A stretch of DNA of 64,000 bases from JAEMQF01 sp963850525 (GTDB taxonomy: Bacteria; Pseudomonadota; Gammaproteobacteria; Burkholderiales; Burkholderiaceae_C). The notes below the pieces were generated by a model. That model saw only the letters and a list, made by a program, of their open reading frames with translations, had not been told where the DNA came from and did no database searches. Positions within the stretch are counted from its first letter, which is position 1; each line of letters begins with the position of its first letter. This document shows positions 8,057 through 16,470 of the stretch, in pieces. The stretch is taken from positions 248,001 through 312,000 of the forward strand of contig CAWKLQ010000012.1 in the NCBI GenBank assembly GCA_963850525.1. Reading direction: 5' to 3'. The position numbers and the translations under genes are program-made.

Positions 8057-8815
8057 GTGGAATTGCCTCTGATCGCCGAACCGGCCTTTTACTTCATCGC
8101 GGTTCCCGCAGTGTTGTTGATGGGCCTGTCCAAGAGCGGTTTCCTCGGCGGCTTCGGTTCGCTCGCCACGCCGCTGCTGGCGCTGGCGGTGCCGGTGCCG
8201 CAGGCGGCGGCAATCATGTTGCCCCTGCTGCTCGTGATGGACGCAACGGGCTTGCAGCAACTCTGGCGCGAGCGCGACCGTGTGCTGCTGCGCCTGCTGC
8301 TGCCCGCCGGGCTGTTGGGCACGCTGCTGGGGACGGTGCTGTTCGGCGTGTTGTCGGCCAGCACGGTGGCGGCCGTCGTCGGCGCTTTGACCCTCCTCTT
8401 TCTGGCGCAGCGCCTCCTGTTCCCGCCGCGCGCGAACGCACCTCCACCGCCGCGCTGGCTCGGCGGCGTGCTCGCCGTGGCGGCGGGGTTCACGAGTTTT
8501 GTTGCGCACGCCGGAAGCCCGCCGATCAACGCCTACGTGCTTCCCTTGCGCATGAATGCGATGGCCTACGCCGGAACGATGGCGGTGTTCTTCGCCGCGA
8601 TCAACTTGTCGAAATGGTTGCCGTATGCGTGGCTGGGTCTGCTCGACTTGCGCAATATGAGCACGGCGCTGGTGCTGCTGCCGCTCGCGCCGCTCGGCGT
8701 GTGGCTGGGGCTGTGGCTGGCGCGGCGCATCGAGTCGCGCTGGTTCTATCGAATTGCCTACGCGGGCATGTTCTGCACCGGCGTGAAGCTGCTGTGGAGT
8801 GGCCTCGCGCCATAG
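8057..8815 (+). CDS. Sulfite exporter TauE/SafE (TSUP) family membrane protein
   Basis: A 252-residue integral inner-membrane protein with about eight hydrophobic segments and the family signature near the N-terminus (VLLMGLSKSGFLGGFGSLATPLLAL). A second copy of the repeat lies after the centre (GFTSFVAHAGSPPINAYVLPL). TSUP proteins carry sulfur compounds or organic anions such as sulfite, sulfoacetate or thiosulfate; the substrate is not predictable. I start at the GTG giving VELPLIAEP; another GTG at 8030 would overlap the start region of the divergent DUF1841 gene. No ribosome binding site clearly decides between them. A UUCG-loop hairpin (GCGCT-TCGG-AGCGC) follows at about 8836-8849. Confidence 0.82.
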   Translation: MELPLIAEPAFYFIAVPAVLLMGLSKSGFLGGFGSLATPLLALAVPVPQAAAIMLPLLLVMDATGLQQLWRERDRVLLRLLLPAGLLGTLLGTVLFGVLSASTVAAVVGALTLLFLAQRLLFPPRANAPPPPRWLGGVLAVAAGFTSFVAHAGSPPINAYVLPLRMNAMAYAGTMAVFFAAINLSKWLPYAWLGLLDLRNMSTALVLLPLAPLGVWLGLWLARRIESRWFYRIAYAGMFCTGVKLLWSGLAP

Positions 8816-8922
8816 GAAAACGCCAGCTTGCGGGCGCTTCGGAGCGCTGGCACACTCAAAGCGGGACAAGCGCAAGCACGCATCGCGCATTTCTTGGTTT
8901 CACTCAAGCTCAGGAAGACAAC

Positions 8923-9546
8923 ATGAAATATTCGAAAGTTCTGCTGGTGGGTTCATTGGCCGTGTCGGCGTTGACACTCGCCGGATGCGCCGGCACGGGC
9001 GCCACCGCCCAGGCCTCGGCATTCAAGCTGAGCAGCCCGGACCTCACCGGCAATACCTTTGCCACGCAATACATCCTGAACGGCTTTGGCTGCACAGGCG
9101 GCAATGTGTCGCCCGCGCTCACCTGGAGCGGCATTCCTGCGGGAACGAAGTCGCTGGCGCTGCAAGTGCACGACCCGGACGCGCCCACCGGCAGCGGCTT
9201 CTGGCATTGGGCGGTGTACGACATTTCGCCTTCGACCACCGGTCTGGCGCGCGGTGCGGGCAACAGCCCGGCGTCGTTGCCCGCAGGGGCCTACGGCGGG
9301 CAGTCCGACTTTCAGGACACTGGCGCGACCGGCGTGAACGGCAACTACGGTGGGCCCTGCCCACCCGCGGGCGACAAACCGCATCGCTATGTGTTCACGC
9401 TCTACGCACTGGGCATGGACAGCGTCACCAAAGCCGGTGGCATCCCCAAGACCGCGACACCGGCGGTTTACAGCTTCGTCATGAACAAGGGCATCGGGCC
9501 GGGGCTGCTGGGCAAGGCGTCGTTCACGGCGACTTACGGCAGGTAG
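8923..9546 (+). CDS. YbhB/YbcL family Raf-kinase-inhibitor-like lipoprotein
   Basis: A 207-residue PEBP-fold protein. Residues 1-22 form a lipoprotein signal peptide with lipobox L19-A-G-C22, so it should be lipid-anchored in the envelope; classical YbhB is cytosolic. PEBP motifs are present: SPALTWSGIP, LQVHDPDAPTGSGFWHWAVYDI, and GPCPPAGDKPHRYVFTLYAL. The bacterial function is poorly defined; YbcL inhibits neutrophil migration in uropathogenic E. coli. A good AGGAAG ribosome site lies six bases before the ATG at 8923, which decides the start over a longer frame reading. It is followed 58 bp later by the orphan binding protein. Confidence 0.88.
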   Translation: MKYSKVLLVGSLAVSALTLAGCAGTGATAQASAFKLSSPDLTGNTFATQYILNGFGCTGGNVSPALTWSGIPAGTKSLALQVHDPDAPTGSGFWHWAVYDISPSTTGLARGAGNSPASLPAGAYGGQSDFQDTGATGVNGNYGGPCPPAGDKPHRYVFTLYALGMDSVTKAGGIPKTATPAVYSFVMNKGIGPGLLGKASFTATYGR

Positions 9547-9604
9547 TGCTGCGTCGACCCGATCCCCCGGTGTGTCGTTCGAGTTCCGCACGGAAGGTTT
9601 CAGC

Positions 9605-10591
9605 ATGAACTTCGCCGGTATCGCGGTCGGCTTGGCCGCGGCCTTGCTCGCCGCGCTGCCGCCGGCTGCCCAGGCCCAGGACAGCGCGAAGATCTTCAAG
9701 ATCGGGCGCGTGTCGCCACTGTCGGAGGAAGCCGCTGCGCCGTCGAACGAGGCGTTTCGACGTGGCATGCGAGACCTCGGCTGGGTCGAGGGGAAGAACT
9801 ACACGATCGAGTCGCTCTTTGCGCAGGGCAAGCTGGAGCGATTGCCCGCGCTCGCGGCAGAGCTCGTGCAGCGCCGCGTTGACTTGATTGTTGTGGGGTC
9901 GTCGCCCGGCGCCTTGGCCGTGAAGAACGCGACGCGCACCATACCCGTGGTGACGGTGACGACCGGCGATCCTGTGGCGGATGGGCTCGTCCAGAGTCTG
10001 GCGCGCCCGGGGGGCAACGTCACGGGCGTGACCACGCTGGCGCAGGGACTGAACGCGAAGCGCGTGCAACTGCTCAAGGAAAGCGTCTCCGGAATGACGC
10101 GCCTGGCCGTGCTAACCAACCCGGGCGACTCGTACGCCGCGGCGTTTGCCAAGGAACGCGAGGAGGTCGCGCGCGCCTTGGGACTGAAGATTCAGATATT
10201 GGAAGCGAGTGGTCCGAGCCTGTTCGAGCCGGCCTTCGCCGCCGCGGCCGGCGAACGTGCGCAAGCGCTGTCGGTGTTGCCGGGCATCGTCTTTCTGACG
10301 CATCGCCAGGCGATCGTCGAGCTTGCCGCGAGCCGCCGCCTGCCCGCGATCTATCCCGAGCGCGGCTACGTCGAGGCCGGCGGCTTGATGTATTACGGCG
10401 CCAGCCTGGTCGACATGTGGCGCCATGTGGCGGTGCACGCCGACAAGATTCTCAAGGGCGCCAAACCCGCCGATTTGCCGGTGGAGCAACCCACAAAATT
10501 CGAGTTGGTCATCAACCTGAAAACCGCCAATCAACTCGGCCTGAAGATTCCCCAATCGGTGTTGCTGCGCGCGGACGAGTTCATCGAGTGA
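9605..10591 (+). CDS. ABC transporter substrate-binding protein (TrpX/ABC_sub_bind type), orphan
   Basis: A 328-residue periplasmic binding protein with a cleavable signal peptide (MNFAGIAVGLAAALLAALPPAAQAQ). The mature part matches the ABC_sub_bind family: F.RGMRDLGWVEGKNYTIE, VDLIVVGSSPGALAVKNAT, TIPVVTVTTGDPVADGLVQSLARPGGNVTG. Members bind small organic ligands, tryptophan or tyrosine in some Gram-positives. No permease or ATPase gene is adjacent, which is common for this family in Burkholderiales. The ligand is unknown. It converges with the DUF3299 gene, with a hairpin between. Confidence 0.85.
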   Translation: MNFAGIAVGLAAALLAALPPAAQAQDSAKIFKIGRVSPLSEEAAAPSNEAFRRGMRDLGWVEGKNYTIESLFAQGKLERLPALAAELVQRRVDLIVVGSSPGALAVKNATRTIPVVTVTTGDPVADGLVQSLARPGGNVTGVTTLAQGLNAKRVQLLKESVSGMTRLAVLTNPGDSYAAAFAKEREEVARALGLKIQILEASGPSLFEPAFAAAAGERAQALSVLPGIVFLTHRQAIVELAASRRLPAIYPERGYVEAGGLMYYGASLVDMWRHVAVHADKILKGAKPADLPVEQPTKFELVINLKTANQLGLKIPQSVLLRADEFIE

Positions 10592-10592
10592 C

Positions 10593-10618
10593 GTAGCGCG
10601 AATGTGATTCCGCGCTAC
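10593..10618. terminator. Hairpin between convergent genes, possible bidirectional terminator
   Basis: GTAGCGCG and CGCGCTAC arms, a perfect 8-bp stem with a 10-base loop, lie between the ends of the binding-protein gene and the DUF3299 gene and overlap the stop codon of the latter. There is no T-run on either side, so intrinsic termination is uncertain. Confidence 0.4.
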
Positions 10619-11211
10619 TTCGGCTTGTCGACGTAAGCCTCGACAACCACGGCGTCGAGCCGGTAGCCGCTCGCGCCCATCGCGGTGTCGGACTTGGCCG
10701 CCTTGAGCGTGCCGCTCACCCACACCGTGTCCATCGATCGAAAACCTTTCGCTGCGGTGCGCGGCACGACGTGCACGATCTGGTTCGCCGGTGGCGGCGG
10801 CGTGTGGATGCACGCGCCGAAGTAGGGCACGAGCAGGAACTCCTTGAGGCCCGTGGTGCTGTCGTCCAGCGGCACCACGTAACCCGGGATGCGCACCGCT
10901 TGATCTTCGAGTTTGGGGTTGACCGGCGCGTTGTCCCAATACTCGCGCATGCGCTTCAGCGCTGCCGCGGCGCGCGGGTCGGCGTCCGAGAGTCCCGCGA
11001 GATTCATGTCTTTCATCTCCTTGAACGGGTCCCAGTCCGCGGGGACGAGGTCGTCCCACTTGATTTCGCGGTACGCCGCCTTCGCCGAAGCGCCGGAAGA
11101 CTTGCTTGCCGTGGCGCCGGTCTTGGCGGGAGGCGCTGCTGGATTGTTTTGCGCAAGGGCGACAGCCGCACTGGCGAGGAGGAGCGGGCCGATCAGGAAC
11201 AGGCGGGTCAT
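10615..11211 (-). CDS. DUF3299 domain periplasmic protein (zinc-operon type)
   Basis: A 198-residue secreted protein with a signal peptide (MTRLFLIGPLLLASAAVALAQ) and the DUF3299 core: IKWDDLVPADWDPFKEM, VRIPGYVVPLD, EFLLVPYFGACIHTPPPPANQIVHV. The conserved cysteine and histidine in GACIHTPPPP suggest metal binding, but this is unproven. It is the last gene of a four-gene minus-strand operon with DUF2796, an ABC ATPase and an FtsX-like permease, and starts 2 bp after the permease stop. The same gene order is known in Pseudomonas aeruginosa (PA4063-PA4066), induced on zinc limitation. Its exact role is unknown. Confidence 0.85.
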   Translation of the reverse strand: MTRLFLIGPLLLASAAVALAQNNPAAPPAKTGATASKSSGASAKAAYREIKWDDLVPADWDPFKEMKDMNLAGLSDADPRAAAALKRMREYWDNAPVNPKLEDQAVRIPGYVVPLDDSTTGLKEFLLVPYFGACIHTPPPPANQIVHVVPRTAAKGFRSMDTVWVSGTLKAAKSDTAMGASGYRLDAVVVEAYVDKPK

Positions 11212-11213
11212 GG

Positions 11214-12503
11214 TCAGACTTTCGGTGACAGGCCGTCGGCGAGCGACAGGCGATACGCGCGCCAACCCGGCACGAGGCTGGCGAGCAGCCCGGAGGCGAT
11301 GATTGCAGCGAGCAACATCCATTGCGACAGCGTCGGCGCGACAAGGTGCAGCGTGATGCCGAAGCGCGACTGTACCCAAGGTCCGGCGGCGACGATGAAA
11401 ACGATTGTCAGCATGAGCCCGAGGCCCACGCCGATCAGCGTGATCAGGCCGCCTTCCACCGCGAGCAGCCCGGCGACGTGGCGCGGCCCGGCTCCGACGG
11501 CCCGCAGCACGGCGAGTTCGCGGCGCCGCTCGTTCAAGCCGGCGAGAACGACGGCGATCAATCCCGCCAGGCTCACGACGGCGACCAACATCGACATGCC
11601 GAGCAAGGCTTTTTCGCCGACGCCGACCACGTCCCACAACTCGTCGAGCGCGACGCCGGGAAGCACCGCCATCAAGGGCTCTTCCTTGAAGTCGGCGATG
11701 TGGCGCTGCACGGCAAAGACCGCGGCGCGGGTCTTCAGGCCGATGAGTGCCGCGGTGACTTGTTTGGGTTCGAGGTCGAACTTGCGCGCCTGCTCGGCAG
11801 GAATCTTCAGGCCCGGGATCGGCGCACCGCCACCCCACTCGAGGTGCAGCGCCTCGATCGCCTCCTGGCTGACGTGCACGGTCCGGTCCACCGGTGTTCC
11901 GGTGCGCGCCAGAACGCCCACCACTTGAAACGGCTTGTCGGCGTGCTCCAGGCTCAAACCCGGGCCGGTTGGGGCGCTGCCCGCGCCGTGGCTCAGGATC
12001 AGCTTCGTGCCCAGCCCGTAGCCGAGTTGCGCGGCGACTTCGGCGCCGATGACGGCTTCGTAGACGCCGTCCAAGGTGCCGGCAAAGGCGCGGCCTTGCG
12101 CGAGCACAAGCGCTGCGCGATCCCCATAGCGAAAGCGCGCGAAGTAATCGCTGCTCGTGCCGAGCACGGGCATGCCGCGATGCGAATCGCCCAGCGTTAT
12201 CGGCACGACCCAGTCGACGGCGCGGTGCGCGGCGATTTTGCGCACGCTGTCCATGCGGATGTTGTTCGTCGCCGCGCCGATGCGGAACACCGCGTAGAGC
12301 ATCAATTGCACCGAGCCGGTTCGAGCGCCCATCACCAGATCTGTGCCGCTCACCGACTGCGAGAAACTGCTGCGCACGTCGCTGCGCATGCGCTCCAGGC
12401 TGAGCAGCAGCAGCGTCGACAGCGCCATCGACAGCACGACGAGTGCCAGCGTCGTGCGCCGGTTCCAGGCGCTGTGCGCGGCCAGGTGCAGCAGGGCGCT
12501 CAC
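11214..12503 (-). CDS. FtsX/MacB-type ABC transporter permease of the DUF2796-DUF3299 operon
   Basis: A 429-residue inner-membrane protein: one N-terminal helix (about 20-40), a periplasmic MacB-like domain (about 45-290), and three C-terminal helices of an FtsX domain that contains NERRRELAVLRAVGAGPRHVAGLLAVEGG. I start at the GTG at 12503, which overlaps the ATPase stop (GTGA), giving VSALLHLAAHSAWNRRTTLALVV; the longer frame adds 40 basic residues without resemblance. MacB-type permeases move no substrate through the membrane but work mechanically on periplasmic partners, here probably the DUF2796 and DUF3299 proteins. The substrate is not known. Confidence 0.87.
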   Translation of the reverse strand: MSALLHLAAHSAWNRRTTLALVVLSMALSTLLLLSLERMRSDVRSSFSQSVSGTDLVMGARTGSVQLMLYAVFRIGAATNNIRMDSVRKIAAHRAVDWVVPITLGDSHRGMPVLGTSSDYFARFRYGDRAALVLAQGRAFAGTLDGVYEAVIGAEVAAQLGYGLGTKLILSHGAGSAPTGPGLSLEHADKPFQVVGVLARTGTPVDRTVHVSQEAIEALHLEWGGGAPIPGLKIPAEQARKFDLEPKQVTAALIGLKTRAAVFAVQRHIADFKEEPLMAVLPGVALDELWDVVGVGEKALLGMSMLVAVVSLAGLIAVVLAGLNERRRELAVLRAVGAGPRHVAGLLAVEGGLITLIGVGLGLMLTIVFIVAAGPWVQSRFGITLHLVAPTLSQWMLLAAIIASGLLASLVPGWRAYRLSLADGLSPKV

Positions 12504-13201
12504 GCTGCACTCTCCCGCGGCGCGGCCTGGTTCACGTCGGCGAGCGAGACGTTCATGTCGAATTGCGCGGCGAGTTGCCGGTCGTGGCTGACGAACACGA
12601 GCGAACTCCCTGCGGCGCGACACTGCGCGAGCAACAGCGCCATGAACGCGTCGCGCAGTTCGGTGTCCAGCGCCGATGTGGGCTCGTCGGCGATGATCAA
12701 TTCAGGCGCGCCGATCAAGGCGCGCGCCGCGGCAACGCGCTGCTGCTGGCCCACCGATAACTGCGACGCCGGCTTCGCCCAGGTGCTGCGCGGCAGGCCC
12801 ACGCGCTCGAGCAGCGATTGCGCGCTCATCCCCGCCGACCCCGCTTGCGCCATCGCGCGCGTGCGCCGCAATGCCGAGAAGCGGCACGGCAGCAGCACGT
12901 TGTCCAGCGCGCTGAGGTAGGGCAGCAGGTTGAACTGCTGGAAGATGTAGCCCACGTGGTCGGCACGGCGCGCATCACGCCGGCTCGACGCCAGCGTCGC
13001 CCAGTTCACGCCGAGCAACTCCACCGTGCCCTGGCGCGGCAGCAGCACGCCCGCGAGCAGCCCGAGCAGCGTGCTCTTGCCCGAGCCGCTGGGGCCGTGC
13101 AGGAACAGTGTTTTGCCGGCCGGGACTTCCAGGTGGTCAAGCGCCAGGCAGTCCGCTTGATCGTTCGGCCAGGCGAAGCGCAGCTGTTCAATACGGATCA
13201 C
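12500..13201 (-). CDS. ABC transporter ATP-binding protein (LolD/MacB-like)
   Basis: A 233-residue cytosolic ATPase: Walker A G36-PSGSGKST-44, Q-loop FQQFNLLPYLS, signature LSVGQQQR (about 148-155), Walker B and D-loop LIIADEPTSALD (168-179), H-loop VSHD. It belongs to the MacB/LolD branch that pairs with FtsX-type permeases, and its own permease follows with a 4-bp overlap. It sits 19 bp downstream of the DUF2796 gene in the presumed metal-related operon. It includes an insertion of about 15 residues around ALRRTRAMAQAGSAG before the signature. Confidence 0.9.
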   Translation of the reverse strand: MIRIEQLRFAWPNDQADCLALDHLEVPAGKTLFLHGPSGSGKSTLLGLLAGVLLPRQGTVELLGVNWATLASSRRDARRADHVGYIFQQFNLLPYLSALDNVLLPCRFSALRRTRAMAQAGSAGMSAQSLLERVGLPRSTWAKPASQLSVGQQQRVAAARALIGAPELIIADEPTSALDTELRDAFMALLLAQCRAAGSSLVFVSHDRQLAAQFDMNVSLADVNQAAPRESAA

Positions 13202-13220
13202 GGGAGTCGCCTGCGCAGCG

Positions 13221-13760
13221 TCAACGCCGCAAGGAAATGCGCGTCGTCGGGCGCCTCAGGCTGCGCTTGAACTGGCCCTGGGGTGTGGCGACCTGGATGT
13301 CGATGCGCTGCAATCTGGGGAACGCGTCGAACAGGGCGATGTCCATCGTGCCCGGAAGCGTCGCGCTCTTGCACGCGAATTCAAACGTTGCGTCGAGGTC
13401 GGCGTGTTCGGCGCCCTGCGCTGCGGCAGGGGCTGGCGCGCCAAGCTTCAGCGCGGCCGACGTCAGCGCCACACTCGCGAGGCTGCAACCCGCTGCCGCG
13501 TCGAATTGAAACAGTCGGTCTGCCGCTTTCAGCCTGGCGACCCCTGCATCGACACGCGCTCGCTCGGCGGCGCTGCGTGGGGCGCGTTCGAAGCCGAACA
13601 GCGCGTCGAGTGGCGCCTCGAACTGCACGCTGACGGTCTTGCCCTCGACTGCGACATCGAGCCGCGCTGCGCCATGCTCATGGGCCTGCGCCTGCGCCTG
13701 CAGGGGTGCAAGCGTCGGCTGCGCAGCGAGTAACGCAAAGGCAAGGCTGAGGATCTTCAT
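13221..13760 (-). CDS. DUF2796 periplasmic protein, probable zinc-related
   Basis: A 179-residue secreted protein: signal peptide ending near LQAQAQA, then the conserved start of the mature domain HEHGAARLDVAVEGKTVSVQFEAPLDALFGFERAPR, and a second conserved block HADLDATFEFAC. DUF2796 proteins are small periplasmic proteins with histidine near the mature N-terminus and are often found in zinc-uptake regulator regulons; PA4063 of Pseudomonas is the best-known relative. It is the first gene of the four-gene operon, so its promoter should lie in the 200 bp shared with the divergent ParA gene. I see no convincing Zur-type palindrome there. Confidence 0.82.
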   Translation of the reverse strand: MKILSLAFALLAAQPTLAPLQAQAQAHEHGAARLDVAVEGKTVSVQFEAPLDALFGFERAPRSAAERARVDAGVARLKAADRLFQFDAAAGCSLASVALTSAALKLGAPAPAAAQGAEHADLDATFEFACKSATLPGTMDIALFDAFPRLQRIDIQVATPQGQFKRSLRRPTTRISLRR

Positions 13761-13966
13761 GATGGGCCGGCCGCATTGTGTGGCGAAGTGGTGGCGCGCC
13801 AAGCCGCGTGATCGTCTCGATCCGGCGCGGGCGCAGCGCCAAAGGCGACGCGCTTTTAGCTGAATTGAGCGGCGCACGCAGATGGTGTTTTCACGGAGGT
13901 TTTGGCTCACCCCAAAGCGTGACCACATGTAACAATCACTGTATCAAAACCCATAAGGAGACTGTT

Positions 13967-14623
13967 ATGCCGGTAATCGTGGTCGCAAATCCAAAAGGCG
14001 GTGTCGGCAAATCGACACTTGCGACCAACCTTGCGGGCTATCTCGCAGCGAGTGGCCACAGCGTGATGTTGGGCGACGCGGACCGACAGGAATCCACCCA
14101 CACCTGGCTCGGCATGCGCCCTGCGGGGTTGCCGCGAATCCACAGCTGGGAGGTCGCACAAGACAATCTGGTGCGGCCACCGCGCGGCACGACGCACGTC
14201 GTGCTCGACACGCCGGCGGGCCTGACGGGCAAGCGACTCGATGAAGTGTTGAAGGTCGCCGACAAGCTGTTGATTCCGCTGCAACCCGGCATGTTCGACA
14301 TTCACGCGACCTACCGGTTCATCGAAACGCTGCGCGCGCACCGGCGCGCGACTTCGATCGAAATTGCGCTCGTCGGCGTGCGCACCCGCGAGGGCACGAT
14401 CTCCACCGATCAGTTGCGCAGGTTCCTCGCCGAAGTCCACCTGCCGGTGCTGGCGATGTTGCGCGAATCGCAAAACTACGTGCACCTCGGCGCGCATGGC
14501 GTGTCGCTGTGGGACATGGCGTCGAGCCGCTTCGAGCGCGACCTGGCGCAGTGGGCGCCGATCACCGCGTGGATCAACGACGAGGTGTTCGACGAGGGCC
14601 TGGACTTGCAACAGGCGGCGTGA
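13967..14623 (+). CDS. Solitary ParA-family ATPase, copy 1
   Basis: A 218-residue deviant-Walker ATPase of the ParA/MinD family. The P-loop NPKGGVGKSTLATNLAGYLA (9-28) has the signature lysine KGGVGKS. Walker A' D41-ADRQ and VVLDTPAG are also present. There is no ParB gene or N-terminal DNA-binding domain, so it is an orphan type rather than a chromosome segregation pair. A strong AAGGAG ribosome binding site sits six bases before the ATG. A close paralogue of exactly the same length lies 3.2 kb further on, on the same strand, with the KefF-KefC genes between. Role unknown; orphan ParAs position cargo such as chemotaxis clusters or cell-division components. Confidence 0.88.
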   Translation: MPVIVVANPKGGVGKSTLATNLAGYLAASGHSVMLGDADRQESTHTWLGMRPAGLPRIHSWEVAQDNLVRPPRGTTHVVLDTPAGLTGKRLDEVLKVADKLLIPLQPGMFDIHATYRFIETLRAHRRATSIEIALVGVRTREGTISTDQLRRFLAEVHLPVLAMLRESQNYVHLGAHGVSLWDMASSRFERDLAQWAPITAWINDEVFDEGLDLQQAA

Positions 14624-14640
14624 TGACCGCGCGGGGCTGA

Positions 14641-16470
14641 TCAGGCGGCGGGAGCTTCCCCGCTCCAGCCGGCACGAGCCTGCTGCTCGCGTCCGGCCTC
14701 GCGCTCCTGCGCGAACAGCTCTTCCAACTGCTGGCGCCCCTGCTTTGCCGAAGCGATGAGCTTGGCCTGGTCTTTCCAGTGCGGCAGCGTCGCCTCCAGC
14801 TGTTCGACGTTGTGGCGCCGAAAGCGCAGCGCCAGGTTGCGCGCGTGGTGCGGCTGCCAGCCGAGCATCTCGAGGGCAGAGCGCGCGCTCATCAATGCCG
14901 AGTCGAGCGTCTCGCGCTCGATCAGCGTCACGCCCAGCTCGCGCAGGCGAAAGTAATGCTGCACGTTGCGCGCCCGCGCAACGATTTGCAGATTGGGGAA
15001 GTGATCGCGCACCATGCGCGCGACGGCGACGCTCTGGTCGACGTCGTCGATCGCAAGCACGAGCACGCGCGCCTGCGCGGCACCGGCGACGCGCATCAAG
15101 TCCAGGCGCGACGCGTCGCCGTAGTGCGCGAGCCAGCCGAAGCGGCGCAGCGCTTCAATTTGCTCGGCGTCATGATCGAGCACCGTCGGCAGGATGCCGT
15201 TCGCGTAGAGCAGGCGGCCGACGATCTGGCCGTAGCGCCCGAGGCCGGCAATGATCACCGGGGCGTTTTGCGGCTCGCTCAGCTCGGCGTGTTGGGTTTT
15301 CTGGTGCGCGCCCAGGTGCGCCGCCCACCAGCGGTCGGCGAGCACGAGCAGCAAGGGCGTGAGCACCATTGAGATTGCGACCGCAGCGACAAGCAGCGAC
15401 GCCACTGATGCATCGATCACGCCTGCGCCGGCGGCGCTTTGGAACACGACAAAACCGAACTCGCCGCCCTGCGCGAGCAGGATCACGAAGACCGGGCGTT
15501 CGGGCAGCGGAATCGGCATGCTGCGGCACATCGCCCACAGCACCAGCGCCTTGAGCAGGAGGAAGCCCAGCACCACCGCAGCCACCAGGGCAGGGCTTTG
15601 CAATACGACCGCAAAGTCGATGCTCATTCCCACGGCGATGAAAAACAAGCCGAGCAGCAGACCTTTGAACGGCTCGATGTCGGTCTCCAACTCGCGCCGG
15701 TATTCGCTCTCGGCCAGCAGCACGCCAGCGAGAAATGCGCCGAGCGCCATCGACAGCCCCACCGCCTGCATCAGCGCCGCGGTGGCCACCACCAGCAGCA
15801 GCGCCGCGGCGGTAAAGATTTCGGGCGTCTTGCTGCGCGCGATCCAGCGCAGGGCCGGGCGCAGCAGCAGGCGCCCGCCCAGGATGATGGCGACGATCAC
15901 GCCGATCGCCTTGGCCGCGCCGAGCCAGCCGCCGCCGCTCGCGTGCACGCTGCTCGCGGCGAGCAAGGGCACGAGGGCGAGGATCGGAATCGCCGCAACG
16001 TCTTGCAGCAGCGCGACGCTCAGTACCGCCTGGCCCGAGGTGGTGGGCATGAGGTTGCGGTCGGCGAGCACGCCCAGGCCGATCGCCGTGGACGACATCG
16101 CCAGGCCGAGCGCAGCGACGATCGCCAGCTTCATCTCGACGCCGCACAACCACGCCACCGCGGCGAGCAGCAGGCCTGAGCCGAACAGTTGCACGCTGCC
16201 CCAACCGAAGATCGGTTTGCGCAGTGCCCACAAGCGCCGCGGTTCGAGCTCCAGGCCGACGAGGAACAGCATCAGCACGACGCCGAACTCGGCAAAGTGC
16301 AGCATGTCTTGCGCCTCCGTGACGAGCTTCAGTCCCCAAGGCCCGATGGCGATTCCCGCGCTGAGATAGCCGATGATCGACCCCAGGCCGAGCGCGCGTG
16401 CGATCGGCACCGCGAGCACCGCTGCGCCGAGGTAGATGAGGCTGCCTGTGAGCCAGCTGCTGTGTTCCAT
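14641..16470 (-). CDS. kefC: Monovalent cation:proton antiporter-2 family, KefC-type potassium efflux system
   Basis: A 609-residue protein: about twelve membrane helices of the CPA2 antiporter fold (1-385), with RR.LETDIEPFKGLLLGLFFIAVGMSID in the middle, then a cytosolic RCK/TrkA-N domain beginning VIIAGLGRYGQIVGRLLYANG with the Rossmann glycines. KefC exports K+ in exchange for protons and is gated by glutathione adducts through the RCK domain. The KefF-like gene lies immediately upstream with TGATG overlap, as in E. coli. The C-terminal tail (EREAGREQQARAGWSGEAPAA) is charged. Glutathione gating in this organism is inferred, not shown. Confidence 0.88.
   Translation of the reverse strand: MEHSSWLTGSLIYLGAAVLAVPIARALGLGSIIGYLSAGIAIGPWGLKLVTEAQDMLHFAEFGVVLMLFLVGLELEPRRLWALRKPIFGWGSVQLFGSGLLLAAVAWLCGVEMKLAIVAALGLAMSSTAIGLGVLADRNLMPTTSGQAVLSVALLQDVAAIPILALVPLLAASSVHASGGGWLGAAKAIGVIVAIILGGRLLLRPALRWIARSKTPEIFTAAALLLVVATAALMQAVGLSMALGAFLAGVLLAESEYRRELETDIEPFKGLLLGLFFIAVGMSIDFAVVLQSPALVAAVVLGFLLLKALVLWAMCRSMPIPLPERPVFVILLAQGGEFGFVVFQSAAGAGVIDASVASLLVAAVAISMVLTPLLLVLADRWWAAHLGAHQKTQHAELSEPQNAPVIIAGLGRYGQIVGRLLYANGILPTVLDHDAEQIEALRRFGWLAHYGDASRLDLMRVAGAAQARVLVLAIDDVDQSVAVARMVRDHFPNLQIVARARNVQHYFRLRELGVTLIERETLDSALMSARSALEMLGWQPHHARNLALRFRRHNVEQLEATLPHWKDQAKLIASAKQGRQQLEELFAQEREAGREQQARAGWSGEAPAA

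Noticed and set aside
8816..8860. Hairpin (GCGCT-TCGG-AGCGC) after the TauE-type gene, considered as terminator
   Set aside because: Stem is short, there is no T-run, and overlapping alternative pairings exist; noted only in the gene entry.
13761..13966. Zur-type operator before the DUF2796 operon
   Set aside because: No clear AT-rich palindrome of the Zur type could be recognised by eye.
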